Part shown: piece after piece, positions 1 through 9,265 of the stretch
Position numbering within the stretch: the stretch's first letter is position 1
Layout of the letters: the number at the start of each line of letters is the position of its first letter
DNA from: Pseudomonas sp. R76
GTDB taxonomy: Bacteria; Pseudomonadota; Gammaproteobacteria; Pseudomonadales; Pseudomonadaceae
Reading direction: 5' to 3'
Length of the DNA stretch: 64,000 bases
Assembly: GCF_009834565.1 (NCBI RefSeq)
Contig: NZ_CP019428.1
Span: 3,162,001-3,226,000, forward strand
Program-made: the position numbers and the translations under genes
Notes under the pieces: generated by a model
Told to the model about the DNA's origin: nothing
The model's database searches: none
The model's input: the letters and a program-made list of their open reading frames with translations, nothing else

Positions 1-176
1 ATTAATCGAGGATTAACCATTGGGGGAGGCCGATAGGCACAGCTCAAAGACGTATCAAAACGGAAAGTTCCTACTCGAAAACGTCCATGTCGCCCTGCTT
101 ACCAGTAGGAAATTAAGCGGCGGGCGGGAGGCGCGTATAGCTGTCAAAACTGACAGTAGCGACCAACGGTACTGAG

Positions 177-617
177 TTATGCGCCTGCGAACTGGCTCAC
201 CGTCACCATCGCCAACACGGCATACCGAGCCCCTTTGGCCAAGGTGACGATCAGCAGAAAGCGCCAGAACGGCTCGCGCATGACGCCCGCCACCAACGTC
301 AATGGGTCGCCGATAATCGGCACCCAACTGAGCCACAACGACCAATGCCCCCAGCGCTGGTAGTGCGTGCGGGCTTTTTCCAGGTGTCGGGGGCTGACCG
401 GAAACCAGCGCCGGTCCTTGAAGCGATCAACCGAGCGCCCCAGCCACCAATTGACCACCGAGCCCAGCACATTGCCCACGGTGGCAATCGTCAGCAGTGC
501 CCACAGGCTGTAATGCCCGCTGATCAGCAAGCCCACCAGCACTGCCTCCGATTGCATCGGCAACAGCGTGGCGGCCCCGAAGGCGGCGAAAAATAACCCC
601 AGGTAACCGGCGAGCAT
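177..617 (-). CDS. YqaA-family inner-membrane protein
   Basis: This encodes a 146-residue, very hydrophobic protein. Membrane segments are visible at about residues 1-25, 27-50, 92-112 and 120-142. The motif PIIGDPLTLVAGVMR at about residue 100 and the segment GNVLGSVVNWWLG near residue 49 are characteristic of the YqaA branch of the DedA/SNARE-associated superfamily, whose biochemical role is not well settled. The gene starts 3 bases after the stop codon of the upstream DUF411 gene, so the two are very probably co-transcribed. The length is normal for the family. The family assignment is fairly secure. The function, perhaps membrane homeostasis or lipid transport, is only inferred from the superfamily. 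Confidence 0.85.
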   Translation of the reverse strand: MLAGYLGLFFAAFGAATLLPMQSEAVLVGLLISGHYSLWALLTIATVGNVLGSVVNWWLGRSVDRFKDRRWFPVSPRHLEKARTHYQRWGHWSLWLSWVPIIGDPLTLVAGVMREPFWRFLLIVTLAKGARYAVLAMVTVSQFAGA

Positions 618-620
618 TAA

Positions 621-1067
621 TTAACGTGCCGGGTAGTCGGCCACCACCACGTCGTTACCTTCACGGGTCAGGCCGATGACCTGATAGGCATCGCTGTTTC
701 CGTCCATTTCCATGCCCGGCGAGCCCACTGGCATGCCCGGTGCCGCGATGCCGAGCAAGTCGTCGCGCTTGCGCAGGGCCATCACCTGTTCGGCGGGTAC
801 GTGGCCCTCGACGAACTTGCCGTCGATCACGCCGGTGTGGCACGAGGCCAGGCGCGGTGCCACGCCCAGACGCTGCTTGACGGCGCTCATGTCGGCTTCC
901 ACATGGTCGTTGACCTTGAAGCCGTTGCTTTCCAAGTGGCTGATCCACTTTTTGCAGCAGCCGCAGTTAGCGTCGCGGTGCACGTCGATAGGGATCAGGT
1001 CGGCAGCCTGGGCCAGGCTGGAGGTGAGCAGGGCTGAGAGCAGGGCCAGTCGCACGGTGGTTTTCAT
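621..1067 (-). CDS. DUF411 periplasmic metal-binding-type protein
   Basis: This encodes 148 residues with a Sec signal peptide (about residues 1-21, ending SLAQA). The mature part begins with the DUF411 hallmark, a cysteine cluster CGCCKKW at about residue 35. Later it has the family motifs ASCHTG and GHVPAE and a conserved GMPVGSPGME stretch near residue 110. DUF411 proteins are often found beside copper-resistance genes and are thought to bind metal in the periplasm; no copper genes are seen here. The gene is first in a two-gene unit with the YqaA-like gene immediately downstream. No strong Shine-Dalgarno sequence precedes the ATG, but this is the only start that gives an intact signal peptide. 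Confidence 0.88.
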   Translation of the reverse strand: MKTTVRLALLSALLTSSLAQAADLIPIDVHRDANCGCCKKWISHLESNGFKVNDHVEADMSAVKQRLGVAPRLASCHTGVIDGKFVEGHVPAEQVMALRKRDDLLGIAAPGMPVGSPGMEMDGNSDAYQVIGLTREGNDVVVADYPAR

Positions 1068-1177
1068 AGGGGGGCTCGCGTGTAGGAGGTAGCCGATAGA
1101 TGGCGGCGATCATGACGATGTCATCGCAGGCAAGCCAGCTCCCACAGGTGAGTCACAGTTTCGGTAATGTTTCTAAA

Positions 1178-1636
1178 TTATACGAAGGCGCCGTTTTCGA
1201 GGCGGTGTTTGAGCTGATCCAGCGCGATGGCCGACAGCTCGACCATGCGCCCATGCAAGGTGGCGAGTTGCAGTTCGGTTTCGTAGGTCAATACGCGTTT
1301 GAACAGCGTGCCGCCGCGATGGGCCTGTAAGAAGTAGTGAATGGAGCCGTCTACGGCCAGGGAGGTGAACACGGTTTTGAACTCAGTCGCGGGGCGGGCA
1401 ACCTGCACGCGATAACTCATCGGCACGCGCACGCCCAGCAGGTCGATGACTTCGGTAAACCGGGTGCCGGCCGGGAGTGAGCCGGTGGTGCCGGTGTCGG
1501 CACTGAGGGAGGTGGGGTGCCACTCGTGCCAGCGGTCGGGCTGGGTCACGTAGTCGTAGACGACCTCGATAGGGGCGTTGATAAAGCGTTCCTGGCTGAT
1601 CCGCTCCAAGCGGCTCGAATGCTCGATAGCGTGCAT
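1178..1636 (-). CDS. SRPBCC-family (START-like) protein
   Basis: This encodes a 152-residue soluble protein. The opening strand-helix region ERFINAPIEVVYDYVTQPD (residues 17-35) followed by WHEWHP is the classic start of the polyketide-cyclase/SRPBCC fold, which forms a deep hydrophobic ligand pocket. No catalytic residues can be assigned and the ligand is unknown. A near-consensus ribosome-binding site, AGGAGGT, lies 6 bases before the ATG and fixes the start. The gene stands alone between the DUF411 pair and the chemoreceptor. Alternative roles in this superfamily are lipid or aromatic-compound binding; nothing in the context decides between them. Confidence 0.85.
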   Translation of the reverse strand: MHAIEHSSRLERISQERFINAPIEVVYDYVTQPDRWHEWHPTSLSADTGTTGSLPAGTRFTEVIDLLGVRVPMSYRVQVARPATEFKTVFTSLAVDGSIHYFLQAHRGGTLFKRVLTYETELQLATLHGRMVELSAIALDQLKHRLENGAFV

Positions 1637-1726
1637 GACACACCTCCTGTGTGGCGAGACTTTGCACTAGGAGCTGTCAGAATAGTCCCACTCCCGCGTT
1701 TTGCACGGGAGTGTTTCACGCATTTA

Positions 1727-3721
1727 TCAGCGCACCTTGAAGCGGCTCATTAACGCAATCACCCGGCCATTGGCATCCAACAGGCTTTGCGTATTGGTTT
1801 CAGTGGCATGCCCACTTTCCACCAGTTCTTCGACCATATGTCGGATCTGCACCATGCTGCGGTTGATTTCCTCGGTCACCGCGCTTTGCTGTTCGGCGGC
1901 CGTGGCGATCTGGGTGCTGAGGTTGTTGATATGGCTGACCGAACCGGCCATTTCGTCCAGGCCGGTGTTGACCCGTGCCGTGGCATCCGCTGCCGACTGG
2001 CAACTGGCCTGGGTGTTTTCCATGGCCGCCACCGACGAACTCACCCCCGTGGTCAGGCGCGCGAGCATCTCATTGATCTGCGAGGTACTGGCCTGGGTGC
2101 GTGCCGCCAGCGCCCGGACTTCATCGGCCACCACCGCAAAACCACGGCCTTGCTCGCCGGCCCGTGCCGCTTCAATCGCGGCGTTGAGTGCCAGCAGGTT
2201 GGTCTGGCCGGCAATGGCGCCGATCACGCCGAGGGTTTCGGTGATGCGCGCAGCGTCCTGGCGCATGTTTTCCACGGTGTGGGTGGCGCTGGCCACTTCG
2301 CCGATCAACGCGCTGACGCTGTTGGAGGCTTCACCGACGACGACGCGGGAGCGGTCGGCGTGTTCGTTGGCGCGCTGGGTGAACGAGGCGGTTTCAGCCG
2401 CGTTTTGCGCAACGGTGTCGGCGGTCGAGCTCATTTCGGTGATGGCGGTGACCGTCTGGTCCGTCTCCGAGGCATGCCGCACCAGAATCCGGTTGGTCTG
2501 CGCCGAGGTCTGCTGCAACTGCTCAAGCCCCGACGACATGGCGCCGGTGGCCTGGGTCACTTCACCGATCATGTTTTGCAGGTAGATGATAAAGCGGTTG
2601 ACCGAATGGCCGATAGCGCCCATTTCGTCTTCGGCACGGATGGTGATACGCCGCGTCAGGTCGGCATCGCCGGCCGACAATGCGTCGATGTTGGTTCTCA
2701 GCGACTTCATGCGCTGCACCAACTGGCGAATCGCGTAGAACGCCAACAGCACCAGCAGCAACACCATGGGGATTTGCAGCATGGCCAGGGTGCCGAGTAC
2801 GTCATCGCGCTGGGCGGTGATCAGCGAGGTGGGCAGGGCGGTGGCGAGGAACCACGGCGTGCCCTCGATCGGGCGCATGTAGAAGGTGCTGGCCACGCCC
2901 TGGTTGTCGAACTCACTGCGCTGCAGCGCCTGGTCGCGATGGGCGAGGGCTTTGCTGACCTGGGCGGCGAAGGCCGAGGTGCCGGCCAGTTCGCTGATGT
3001 TCTTCAACACCACCGGGCCGCTGATGCGCGTGCTGTTGCTGATGATCTTGCCGTCGCCTTCCACGATCAGCATCTCCCCGCCGATGTCTTTTTCCTTGCT
3101 GGCGACCAGGTCATTGAAAAACCCCAGGGTTACGTCGATGGTGGCGACGCCGTAGGCCGCACCGTCACGCTGGATGGCCATGGCGCAGTTGGTGCGCGGC
3201 TCCTGGCTGGCGTCGTCCTTGTAGGCGGCTGCCCAGGCGCACTGGCCGCGTGGCGAGGCGAGGCCGCCTTTGTACCAGCTCTGGTCGTAATAATTGGGCG
3301 CGGCGTCACTGTTCCAGAAGGTGTTGACCGCCAGCTTGCCCGAGGCATCGCGGTGCCAGAAGGTGCTGTGCTTGTTGCGTCCTGGCGTGCGCTGGTTGGG
3401 CAGCGGCCAGATCCCGCCGCCGAAGACTTTCAGTTCGCCATACTGGTCCACCAGGCCGGGCAGCACCTTGTCGATGGCATCGCTGTCGAGCAGCGGGATG
3501 GTCTGGGTGATGCTGCGTTGCTGGGCTTGAACCTTGTTGAGTTCGCCCTTGATCTGTTCGGCCACTTCGGCGATGCGGTTGAGCACCACCTGTTCTTCGG
3601 TGTGTTTGAGCGTGGGGGCGACCAACTGGCCAATGCCCACGACGGTCAACACAAATAGCACCAGGACGAACAGCACCAGAAACACGGTGTAGCGGGTTTG
3701 AATGGAGCGCAATGGGGGCAT
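1727..3721 (-). CDS. Methyl-accepting chemotaxis protein with periplasmic Cache-type sensor
   Basis: This encodes a 664-residue transmembrane chemoreceptor. TM1 is at about residues 12-32, followed by a roughly 270-residue periplasmic region. Features such as [11 protein letters not shown] and [13 protein letters not shown] fit a double-Cache (dCache_1) domain, which usually binds amino acids or organic acids. TM2 is at about 305-330, then HAMP, then a cytoplasmic signalling domain. The signalling domain has the highly conserved hairpin tip [19 protein letters not shown] and the following [15 protein letters not shown]. The length and layout are those of a full polar receptor that signals through CheA/CheW. 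No chemotaxis genes are adjacent, which is usual for Pseudomonas receptors. The ligand cannot be read from the sequence. Confidence 0.95.
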   Translation of the reverse strand: MPPLRSIQTRYTVFLVLFVLVLFVLTVVGIGQLVAPTLKHTEEQVVLNRIAEVAEQIKGELNKVQAQQRSITQTIPLLDSDAIDKVLPGLVDQYGELKVFGGGIWPLPNQRTPGRNKHSTFWHRDASGKLAVNTFWNSDAAPNYYDQSWYKGGLASPRGQCAWAAAYKDDASQEPRTNCAMAIQRDGAAYGVATIDVTLGFFNDLVASKEKDIGGEMLIVEGDGKIISNSTRISGPVVLKNISELAGTSAFAAQVSKALAHRDQALQRSEFDNQGVASTFYMRPIEGTPWFLATALPTSLITAQRDDVLGTLAMLQIPMVLLLVLLAFYAIRQLVQRMKSLRTNIDALSAGDADLTRRITIRAEDEMGAIGHSVNRFIIYLQNMIGEVTQATGAMSSGLEQLQQTSAQTNRILVRHASETDQTVTAITEMSSTADTVAQNAAETASFTQRANEHADRSRVVVGEASNSVSALIGEVASATHTVENMRQDAARITETLGVIGAIAGQTNLLALNAAIEAARAGEQGRGFAVVADEVRALAARTQASTSQINEMLARLTTGVSSSVAAMENTQASCQSAADATARVNTGLDEMAGSVSHINNLSTQIATAAEQQSAVTEEINRSMVQIRHMVEELVESGHATETNTQSLLDANGRVIALMSRFKVR

Positions 3722-3882
3722 GGGGGTCGTCCTTACGAAGCGTTTATTATCGACGCGGCTTTGTTAGAGCTTCGTCGGACTATCGGCTTGGTAAGGCGGA
3801 GCTTTAGGTACGATGGTGCAAAAATGAAAGGCGGCGGCGTCCAGCGTTGAAGAACCTGCCTGGCCTTTCAATATTCAGGTGG

Positions 3883-5412
3883 TTATTCACCGATACCCTG
3901 CTCACTGAACTCCATGTTTTTGCTTTTCCTTAGCGGTTTGCCCATTTCTTGATTGAGCGCGTTCTCCGTGAACGGTTTCGGATTGATCGTAGTCGGGGGC
4001 GTCAAGGGGTTGTTGTCCAAGTCAAACGGTTCAGCATCGCTGGGTAGCCCGATGGCTTGATACTCCTCATTGGGGACCGCTTCCACGTCGCCGGATGCCA
4101 GCCGTTCTTCGGTCGTACCCGCCAGGAACGTGCCGGTGGCGCCGTTGTAACCATGCGCCATTTCGTGAAAGAAGGTGGTGACGGGGATGATCGTATTGGT
4201 GCGGTCAGCCGTTTCAATTATAGAGTGGCGGTCAAAGAACAGCTTCGCACGGTCAGCACGCGCACCGGGAATACCATCAATGATGGTGCCATGGGCCGGG
4301 TTGTCTTCCGGTCCTTCTTCCGCTTCCACGTCCACTTGATCGCCCTCGTCCGCAGGTGGCAAGTCACCCAGTGCGGTGCTGCCGAATTGGTAGCCCTGAG
4401 CGCCGGCGGACTTCGGCAGGATGGCTATCTTGCCGCCATTCAATAAGGCCAGTTCATCCAGGGTAGCGAGGGCCTGCTGGCCAATAGGCGAGCTGCGCAG
4501 AAATTCCAAGTCATCGCTGACCCGTTGGCGAAAGTCCCGGTCACCCAGCACCGTGAAAGCCTGCTCCCCGGCGCTGCTGGGTTTTACCTCGGTGACCGTC
4601 GAACCCCGTTTGCGGTTGAACTTGTCATTGGCGCCGGCGTAAATAAGGTCGCCGGGCTTATTGTTCAGGATACGGTTAATGCCTTTACCGGTGTAGAAGG
4701 TCGTGCGATCGCCGCCCACTAATCGGTCGTTATCGTTGCCGCCATGCAAAACGCTGTGCCCGCTACCGCCTTTAAGCAGGTCTTTACCGTTGCCGCCGTC
4801 CAGGTAACTCTGCTTGGTCGCGGGGCCAGAACCGGCATCGAGTTCGTCCCTGCCATTATTGCCGTACATGCCCTCGGCGTAACCCAGGCCGCTGCCCAGC
4901 TTCAGGGTGTCCGCGCCGCGCCCGCCATAGAGCCTGGTCCTGCCTGCGCCTGCCTGGATGAAGTCCTTGCCATCGCCGCCTTCCACGTCCAGCGCCAGTT
5001 TGATTTCATCGTCGACGATGACCTTGTCGTCACCGCCGTTGGTTTTGATCCAGAGGGTTTGTTCGAAGTCTGGATGATCGGCGGTGTCGAAATAGTAGGG
5101 CTTGCCGTTGACCGAGATTTGCATCCTCCCGTCCGGCAAACTGCGCACATGAACATAGTCTGCGTTGTCACCGGTCTCCACCAGAAGCCGGTTTTGCGCA
5201 ACCCTGGGTGAGAGTGGGTCCGTTGCATCCCAATCAATGAGTCGGCTGATCTTGATGTCGCCGTCGACATGCAGCGTGTGTTTTCTACGGTTAAGCCTGC
5301 CTGGGCTCAGATCGGACGGCGGATCATAGGGGGACGGCGTGGGGGTATCGCGCGCTGCAGTTTGGCTGGGGTGGTTGGCGGTGACGGTTGAATGGCCGAG
5401 TGCTGGCAGCAT
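3883..5412 (-). CDS. M91-type (NleD/HopH1-like) zinc metallopeptidase with RTX-like calcium-binding repeats
   Basis: From the ATG at 5412 the product is 509 residues. That start is preceded by AAAGGACG at a good distance, whereas an upstream ATG at 5499 is not. The N-terminal ~55 residues are Ser/Thr/Pro-rich and disordered, with no Sec signal. The middle (roughly 120-260) contains several RTX-like nonapeptides such as GGDGKDFI, GGRGADTL and GGNDNDRL. The C-terminal part carries the zinc motif HEMAH at residues 416-420, followed by GYNGATG, as in peptidase family M91 (type III effectors NleD and HopH1 are members). No secretion genes and no clear hrp box are nearby, so whether and how it is exported is open. 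A substrate inside host cells or competitors is inference. Confidence 0.8.
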   Translation of the reverse strand: MLPALGHSTVTANHPSQTAARDTPTPSPYDPPSDLSPGRLNRRKHTLHVDGDIKISRLIDWDATDPLSPRVAQNRLLVETGDNADYVHVRSLPDGRMQISVNGKPYYFDTADHPDFEQTLWIKTNGGDDKVIVDDEIKLALDVEGGDGKDFIQAGAGRTRLYGGRGADTLKLGSGLGYAEGMYGNNGRDELDAGSGPATKQSYLDGGNGKDLLKGGSGHSVLHGGNDNDRLVGGDRTTFYTGKGINRILNNKPGDLIYAGANDKFNRKRGSTVTEVKPSSAGEQAFTVLGDRDFRQRVSDDLEFLRSSPIGQQALATLDELALLNGGKIAILPKSAGAQGYQFGSTALGDLPPADEGDQVDVEAEEGPEDNPAHGTIIDGIPGARADRAKLFFDRHSIIETADRTNTIIPVTTFFHEMAHGYNGATGTFLAGTTEERLASGDVEAVPNEEYQAIGLPSDAEPFDLDNNPLTPPTTINPKPFTENALNQEMGKPLRKSKNMEFSEQGIGE

Positions 5413-5635
5413 GTTGGCGTCCTTTACGTGACTGGCTGGGGTAACCCCTAAGTTGAGGTCTGCCCTCAAAGCGTTCCCGTGCGCCCGCGCTGGATTCAAT
5501 GCGCTATATGTCGAAGCACGTATATCAGTGATCGCCTTGTCAGCTGTGGATCAGTTTTCCGTTTTCTGTCGGCTTCGGGTATTTCGTGCGGCGTGGCACC
5601 GGCGACTGATCCAGCCGCCGGTAAATCCACCTGGG

Positions 5636-6631
5636 TTACCTGTTGATCAGGCCCATTGCGGCTTCAGGGTAGCGTGAACCGGCCGTGGCGCCCGCCGGGA
5701 AAATGGACGCCAGTGCCGTCAATTCGGCAGGGCTCAATGTGACGTCTACGGCCGCCACGTTCTGTTCCAGGTACTTGCGCTGCTTGGTCCCCGGAATCGG
5801 GATCAGGTAATCGCCTTGTGCGAGCACCCAGGCCAGTGCCAGTTGCCCGGCGCTAATGCCTTTTTCAGCCGCCAGCGCTTGCACCTGATCCACCAGCAGC
5901 AGGTTTTTTGCAAAGTTCTCACCCTGAAAACGTGGGCTGGAGCGGCGGTAGTCATCGGCGGCGAAGTCATCCGGGCTCTTCAGCGCGCCGGTGAGGAAAC
6001 CACGCCCCAATGGGCTGTAAGGCACAAAGGCGATGCCAAGGCGCTGGCAGGCAGCCAGGCAGCCGTTGTCTTCCTGGTCGCGACTCCACAGCGAGTATTC
6101 GCTTTGCAGGGCACTGATCGGATGCACCTTGTGCGCGCGCTCCAGGCTGGCGGCGGACGCTTCGCTCAAGCCCAGATAACGCACCTTGCCTTGCTTGACC
6201 AGCTCGGCCATCGCACCGACGCTTTCTTCGATGGCCACCTCGGGGTCGACCCGGTGCTGGTAGTAGAGGTCCAGGGTTTCGACGCCCAGGCGTTTCAAGG
6301 TGCCGTCTATGGCCTGGCGGATGTATTCAGGGCGGCCATTCACGCCGCGAGCAGCCGGGTTCGATGGGTCGCGTACAAAGCCGAACTTACTGGCCAGGAA
6401 CACCTGGTCACGCTTGCCAGCGATGGCCTTGCCGATCAGTGTTTCATTGGTGTGAGGGCCGTACATGTCGGCAGTGTCAAGCAGGGTTACGCCCAGTTCC
6501 AGCGCGCAGTGCAGGGTCGCGATGGCTTCCTGTGTATCGGTGCCGGTGGTGTAGAAGTCGGTCATGCCCATGCAGCCGAGGCCGATGGCGGAGACCTTAG
6601 GGCCGTTCTTGCCGAGTTGACGTGTGTGCAT
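5636..6631 (-). CDS. Aldo/keto reductase
   Basis: This encodes a 331-residue NADPH-dependent oxidoreductase of the AKR TIM-barrel superfamily. The opening [18 protein letters not shown] is typical. The catalytic tetrad is visible as Asp and Tyr in [14 protein letters not shown], Lys in FLASKFGF and His in LYYQHRVD. The C-terminal cofactor-binding motif [15 protein letters not shown] is intact. Length and motifs match the broad family that reduces aldehydes and ketones; the physiological substrate is not apparent. The gene is divergently arranged with a LysR-type regulator across a 119-base gap, the standard arrangement for a regulator controlling its neighbour, so control by that LysR protein is likely. 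Confidence 0.95.
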   Translation of the reverse strand: MHTRQLGKNGPKVSAIGLGCMGMTDFYTTGTDTQEAIATLHCALELGVTLLDTADMYGPHTNETLIGKAIAGKRDQVFLASKFGFVRDPSNPAARGVNGRPEYIRQAIDGTLKRLGVETLDLYYQHRVDPEVAIEESVGAMAELVKQGKVRYLGLSEASAASLERAHKVHPISALQSEYSLWSRDQEDNGCLAACQRLGIAFVPYSPLGRGFLTGALKSPDDFAADDYRRSSPRFQGENFAKNLLLVDQVQALAAEKGISAGQLALAWVLAQGDYLIPIPGTKQRKYLEQNVAAVDVTLSPAELTALASIFPAGATAGSRYPEAAMGLINR

Positions 6632-6750
6632 CGGAGCAGCTCCTGTGGTGGGAAAGGCCTTATTGTTCTCCTCGACAAACCGGGGATAAAGCGGCTAAAA
6701 CCGCTATCACTATTATGATTTTCTAAACAATCCAACAAGGTAGCCCGGCT

Positions 6751-7668
6751 TTGGATCGATTTAACGCCATGCGCGTGTTCACTCGAATCGTCGAATTGGG
6801 CGGTTTCGCCAAGGCGGCCGACAGCCTGCAATTGCCCCGGGCATCGGTGACCATTCTGATCAAGCAGCTGGAAGCACACCTGGGCGTGCAGCTGTTGCAG
6901 CGTACAACGCGCCAGGTCAGCCCGACCCTGGACGGCGCCGCGTATTACCAGCGTTGTGTGCAGTTATTGATGGACCTGGAAGAAACCGAGGCGGTGTTTT
7001 CGGTGAGTCGCCAGAACCCACGCGGCACCCTGAGCATCGACATGCCCTCAGGCATTGGCCGGTTGATCGTGATTCCCGCATTGCCGGATTTTACCGCACG
7101 CTACCCGCTGATCGAACTGGAAATCGGCCTCAACGACCGCCCCGTGGACTTGATCCGCGAGGGCGTCGACTGTGTGCTGCGCGGTGGCCTGGCACTGGAC
7201 GAATCGCTGGTGGCGCGGCCGCTGGCCGTGATGGATCAACTGACGTTGGCCAGCCCCGCGTACCTTGAGCGCATGGGCGTGCCCGCGAGCCTGGACGATC
7301 TGGCCGGGCACCAGATGGTCGAGTACCTCTCCAGCGCCAGCGGTAAACGGTTTGGTTTGGAGTTCCAGATTGGCACCGAGCTACGCCCGGTCAACTTGCC
7401 GAAGGTTGTCTCGGTGAATAGCTCCGATGCGTATTTCGCCGCATGCGAGGCCGGTTATGGGCTGATCCAGGCGCCGCACTATCACGCTATGCAACAACTG
7501 GCCAAGGGCACGCTGGTGCACGTGCTGCCACAGCTGCCGGTGCCTACCATGGCGCTGACCGCGCTGTACCCGCCGCACCGCCAGTTGTCGCAGCGGGTAC
7601 GGGTGTTTGTGGATTGGTTGGTTGAGCTGTGCGCGCGACCCGGCACCGGGCTGCAGCGTCAGGCCTGA
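6751..7668 (+). CDS. LysR-family transcriptional regulator
   Basis: This encodes a 305-residue LysR regulator. The translation opens MDRFNAMRVFTRIVELGGF from a TTG start. An in-frame ATG exists six codons later, but the family normally has residues before it, and AAGG lies upstream of the TTG. The winged helix-turn-helix is at about residues 18-60 (FAKAADSLQLPRASVT). The C-terminal periplasmic-binding-protein-like effector domain follows (about 90-295). It probably controls the divergently transcribed aldo/keto reductase. The coding sequence ends inside the last codons of the convergent AraC gene, so the two 3' ends overlap by 10 bases. Confidence 0.93.
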   Translation: MDRFNAMRVFTRIVELGGFAKAADSLQLPRASVTILIKQLEAHLGVQLLQRTTRQVSPTLDGAAYYQRCVQLLMDLEETEAVFSVSRQNPRGTLSIDMPSGIGRLIVIPALPDFTARYPLIELEIGLNDRPVDLIREGVDCVLRGGLALDESLVARPLAVMDQLTLASPAYLERMGVPASLDDLAGHQMVEYLSSASGKRFGLEFQIGTELRPVNLPKVVSVNSSDAYFAACEAGYGLIQAPHYHAMQQLAKGTLVHVLPQLPVPTMALTALYPPHRQLSQRVRVFVDWLVELCARPGTGLQRQA

Positions 7669-8564
7669 GCCTTGCGGTAGGCGCCGGGCTGCTGCCCGGT
7701 GACCTTGTGGAACGCCCGGGTAAACGCCGCCACCGATTGGTAACCCACCGCCAGCGCTACCTCCGCCACCGTCTGGTCTTCCTTGAACAACTGGCACGCG
7801 TGGCGCATGCGCATCAGCAGCAGCACTTGCCCCGGCGATTGGCCGCACAGTTCGTTAAACCGTTTGAAAAACGCCGAGCGCGACAGCCCGGTGCAGGCCG
7901 CCATGCTTTCCAGCGTCCAGGCATCGGCAGGGTGGGCGATCAGTTGTTCCAACAGGTTGGCGAACGCCGGCTGCCGGCCCAGTGCGGCCAGGCCACCAAG
8001 TTCGGTGTTGTCGAGGACTTGCTGGCGCAGCACGTACAGAAACAGCAAGTGGCAAAGGCGTTCGAGCAGCGCGGAAGAGGGCGCCGGGGTGCGTTCGCAT
8101 TCCTGCAGGATCAGTTCGAACAGGTTGCGTGCGGCGGTCAGTGAAGGGTCGCCGGCGCGCAGGATGATCCAGGAGGGCAGGGTGTCGACGATCAGCGCCG
8201 ACAAGCCGGAATGGAAGTGGAAGAAACCGCAGACCAGGCCCACGCCATCGTTGGCGGTGCTGTCCAGCGGCAGCATCGGGCGGCGCGGGCATTCCTGCGC
8301 GGCCGCCGCCGTCGCTTCGCCAGACAGCTGATAAACCAAGTCGCGCAGTAGAAACACCGCGTCACCATTGTTCAGGTGTTGCGGGCTCGGTTCACCGTCG
8401 ATATGCAGCCAGCACTGGCCTTGCACGACCAGGTGGAAACTCGCGCTGGCCAGCCCATGGGTACTCGCATGCCAATCGCCGCAGTAGCGGCCCACATGGA
8501 ACAAGCTGGTGTTGAGTTCAAGGCTGTCTAATAACCAATCGACAAGTGCACTGGACGAATTCAT
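7659..8564 (-). CDS. AraC-family transcriptional regulator with cupin-type N-terminal domain
   Basis: This encodes 301 residues. The N-terminal half (about 10-185) looks like the cupin_6 regulatory domain, with HLVVQGQCWLHIDG as a recognisable beta-barrel strand pair. The C-terminal ~100 residues are a double helix-turn-helix AraC domain, for example ACTGLSRSAFFKRFNELCG and VAEVALAVGYQSVAAFTRAF. Regulators of this subfamily often sit next to, and control, the gene transcribed away from them, which here is the AhpD-like gene at 8667. Its 3' end overlaps that of the LysR gene. The effector is unknown. Confidence 0.93.
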   Translation of the reverse strand: MNSSSALVDWLLDSLELNTSLFHVGRYCGDWHASTHGLASASFHLVVQGQCWLHIDGEPSPQHLNNGDAVFLLRDLVYQLSGEATAAAAQECPRRPMLPLDSTANDGVGLVCGFFHFHSGLSALIVDTLPSWIILRAGDPSLTAARNLFELILQECERTPAPSSALLERLCHLLFLYVLRQQVLDNTELGGLAALGRQPAFANLLEQLIAHPADAWTLESMAACTGLSRSAFFKRFNELCGQSPGQVLLLMRMRHACQLFKEDQTVAEVALAVGYQSVAAFTRAFHKVTGQQPGAYRKAQA

Positions 8565-8666
8565 CTAACGGAAAGACTCTAGAGCAAGTAATCGCTACTT
8601 TAGCCTATTGAGTCGATTTTTTATAACCAACAGACTGGGTACACGAACCCACCAGGAGACCACTCC

Positions 8667-9203
8667 ATGTCCCGTGTACCGTTGTTGACCCCGGAAACCG
8701 CGCCGGAAGCCGCCAAACCCTTGCTGGAAAACGCCCTGAAAGCCTCGGGTTTCATTCCGAACCTGCTCGCCGTACTGGCTAACGCACCGGCCGCCCTGGA
8801 AACCTACATCACCGTCTCCGGCCTCAACGCCAAGGCCGAACTGAGCCTGGCCGACCGTGAGGTGGTGCAACTGGTGGCGGCCACTACCCACGGTTGTGAT
8901 TTCTGCGTCGCCGGCCACACCGCCGTGGCGCGCAACAAAGCCAAGCTGCCGGAGGAGGTGATTGATGCACTGCGCCAACGCGGCGAATTGCCCAATGCCC
9001 GCTATGAGACACTCGCCGCCTTCACCCGTGAGGTGATCGCCACGCGAGGTGATGTCAGCGACGCAGGTTTCGAGGCGTTTCGTGCTGCCGGTTACTCCGA
9101 AGGCCAGGCCCTGGAAGTTATTTTGGGCGTGAGCCTGGCAACCCTGTGCAACTTCGCTAACGTGTTTGCCCGTACCCCGCTGAACCCGGAGCTGGCGCAA
9201 TAG
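8667..9203 (+). CDS. Carboxymuconolactone decarboxylase / AhpD-like peroxidase-family protein
   Basis: This encodes 178 residues of the all-helical CMD/AhpD fold. The redox-active pair is present as CDFC (Cys77 and Cys80) with the downstream His84 in the motif HGCDFCVAGHTAVA, so peroxidase or disulfide-reductase-like activity is more likely than true gamma-carboxymuconolactone decarboxylation. It is divergent from the cupin-AraC regulator and is followed on the same strand by an acyl-CoA dehydrogenase-like gene and an ABC importer. A role in removing peroxides made during oxidation of the imported compound is inferred from that order. CAGGAGACC upstream of the ATG is a good ribosome-binding site. 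Confidence 0.9.
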   Translation: MSRVPLLTPETAPEAAKPLLENALKASGFIPNLLAVLANAPAALETYITVSGLNAKAELSLADREVVQLVAATTHGCDFCVAGHTAVARNKAKLPEEVIDALRQRGELPNARYETLAAFTREVIATRGDVSDAGFEAFRAAGYSEGQALEVILGVSLATLCNFANVFARTPLNPELAQ

Positions 9204-9265
9204 CGTTGGGAAAAACCGGCAAGCTGATAAGGCGATGGTCTACCTGCTGTAATAAGGAGAAACGA

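Noticed and set aside
141..156. Inverted repeat CTGTCA-AAAC-TGACAG downstream of the YqaA-like gene
   Set aside because: It has a 6-bp stem and no U-run, too weak to call a terminator.
1787..3658. Long open frame on the plus strand opposite the chemoreceptor gene
   Set aside because: It is a GC-rich antisense shadow: composition is Gly/His/Arg-rich with no motif, while the minus strand encodes an unmistakable chemoreceptor.
3883..5600. hrp box upstream of the M91-type gene
   Set aside because: No GGAACC-N15/16-CCAC arrangement was found in the upstream region, so type III regulation is not supported.
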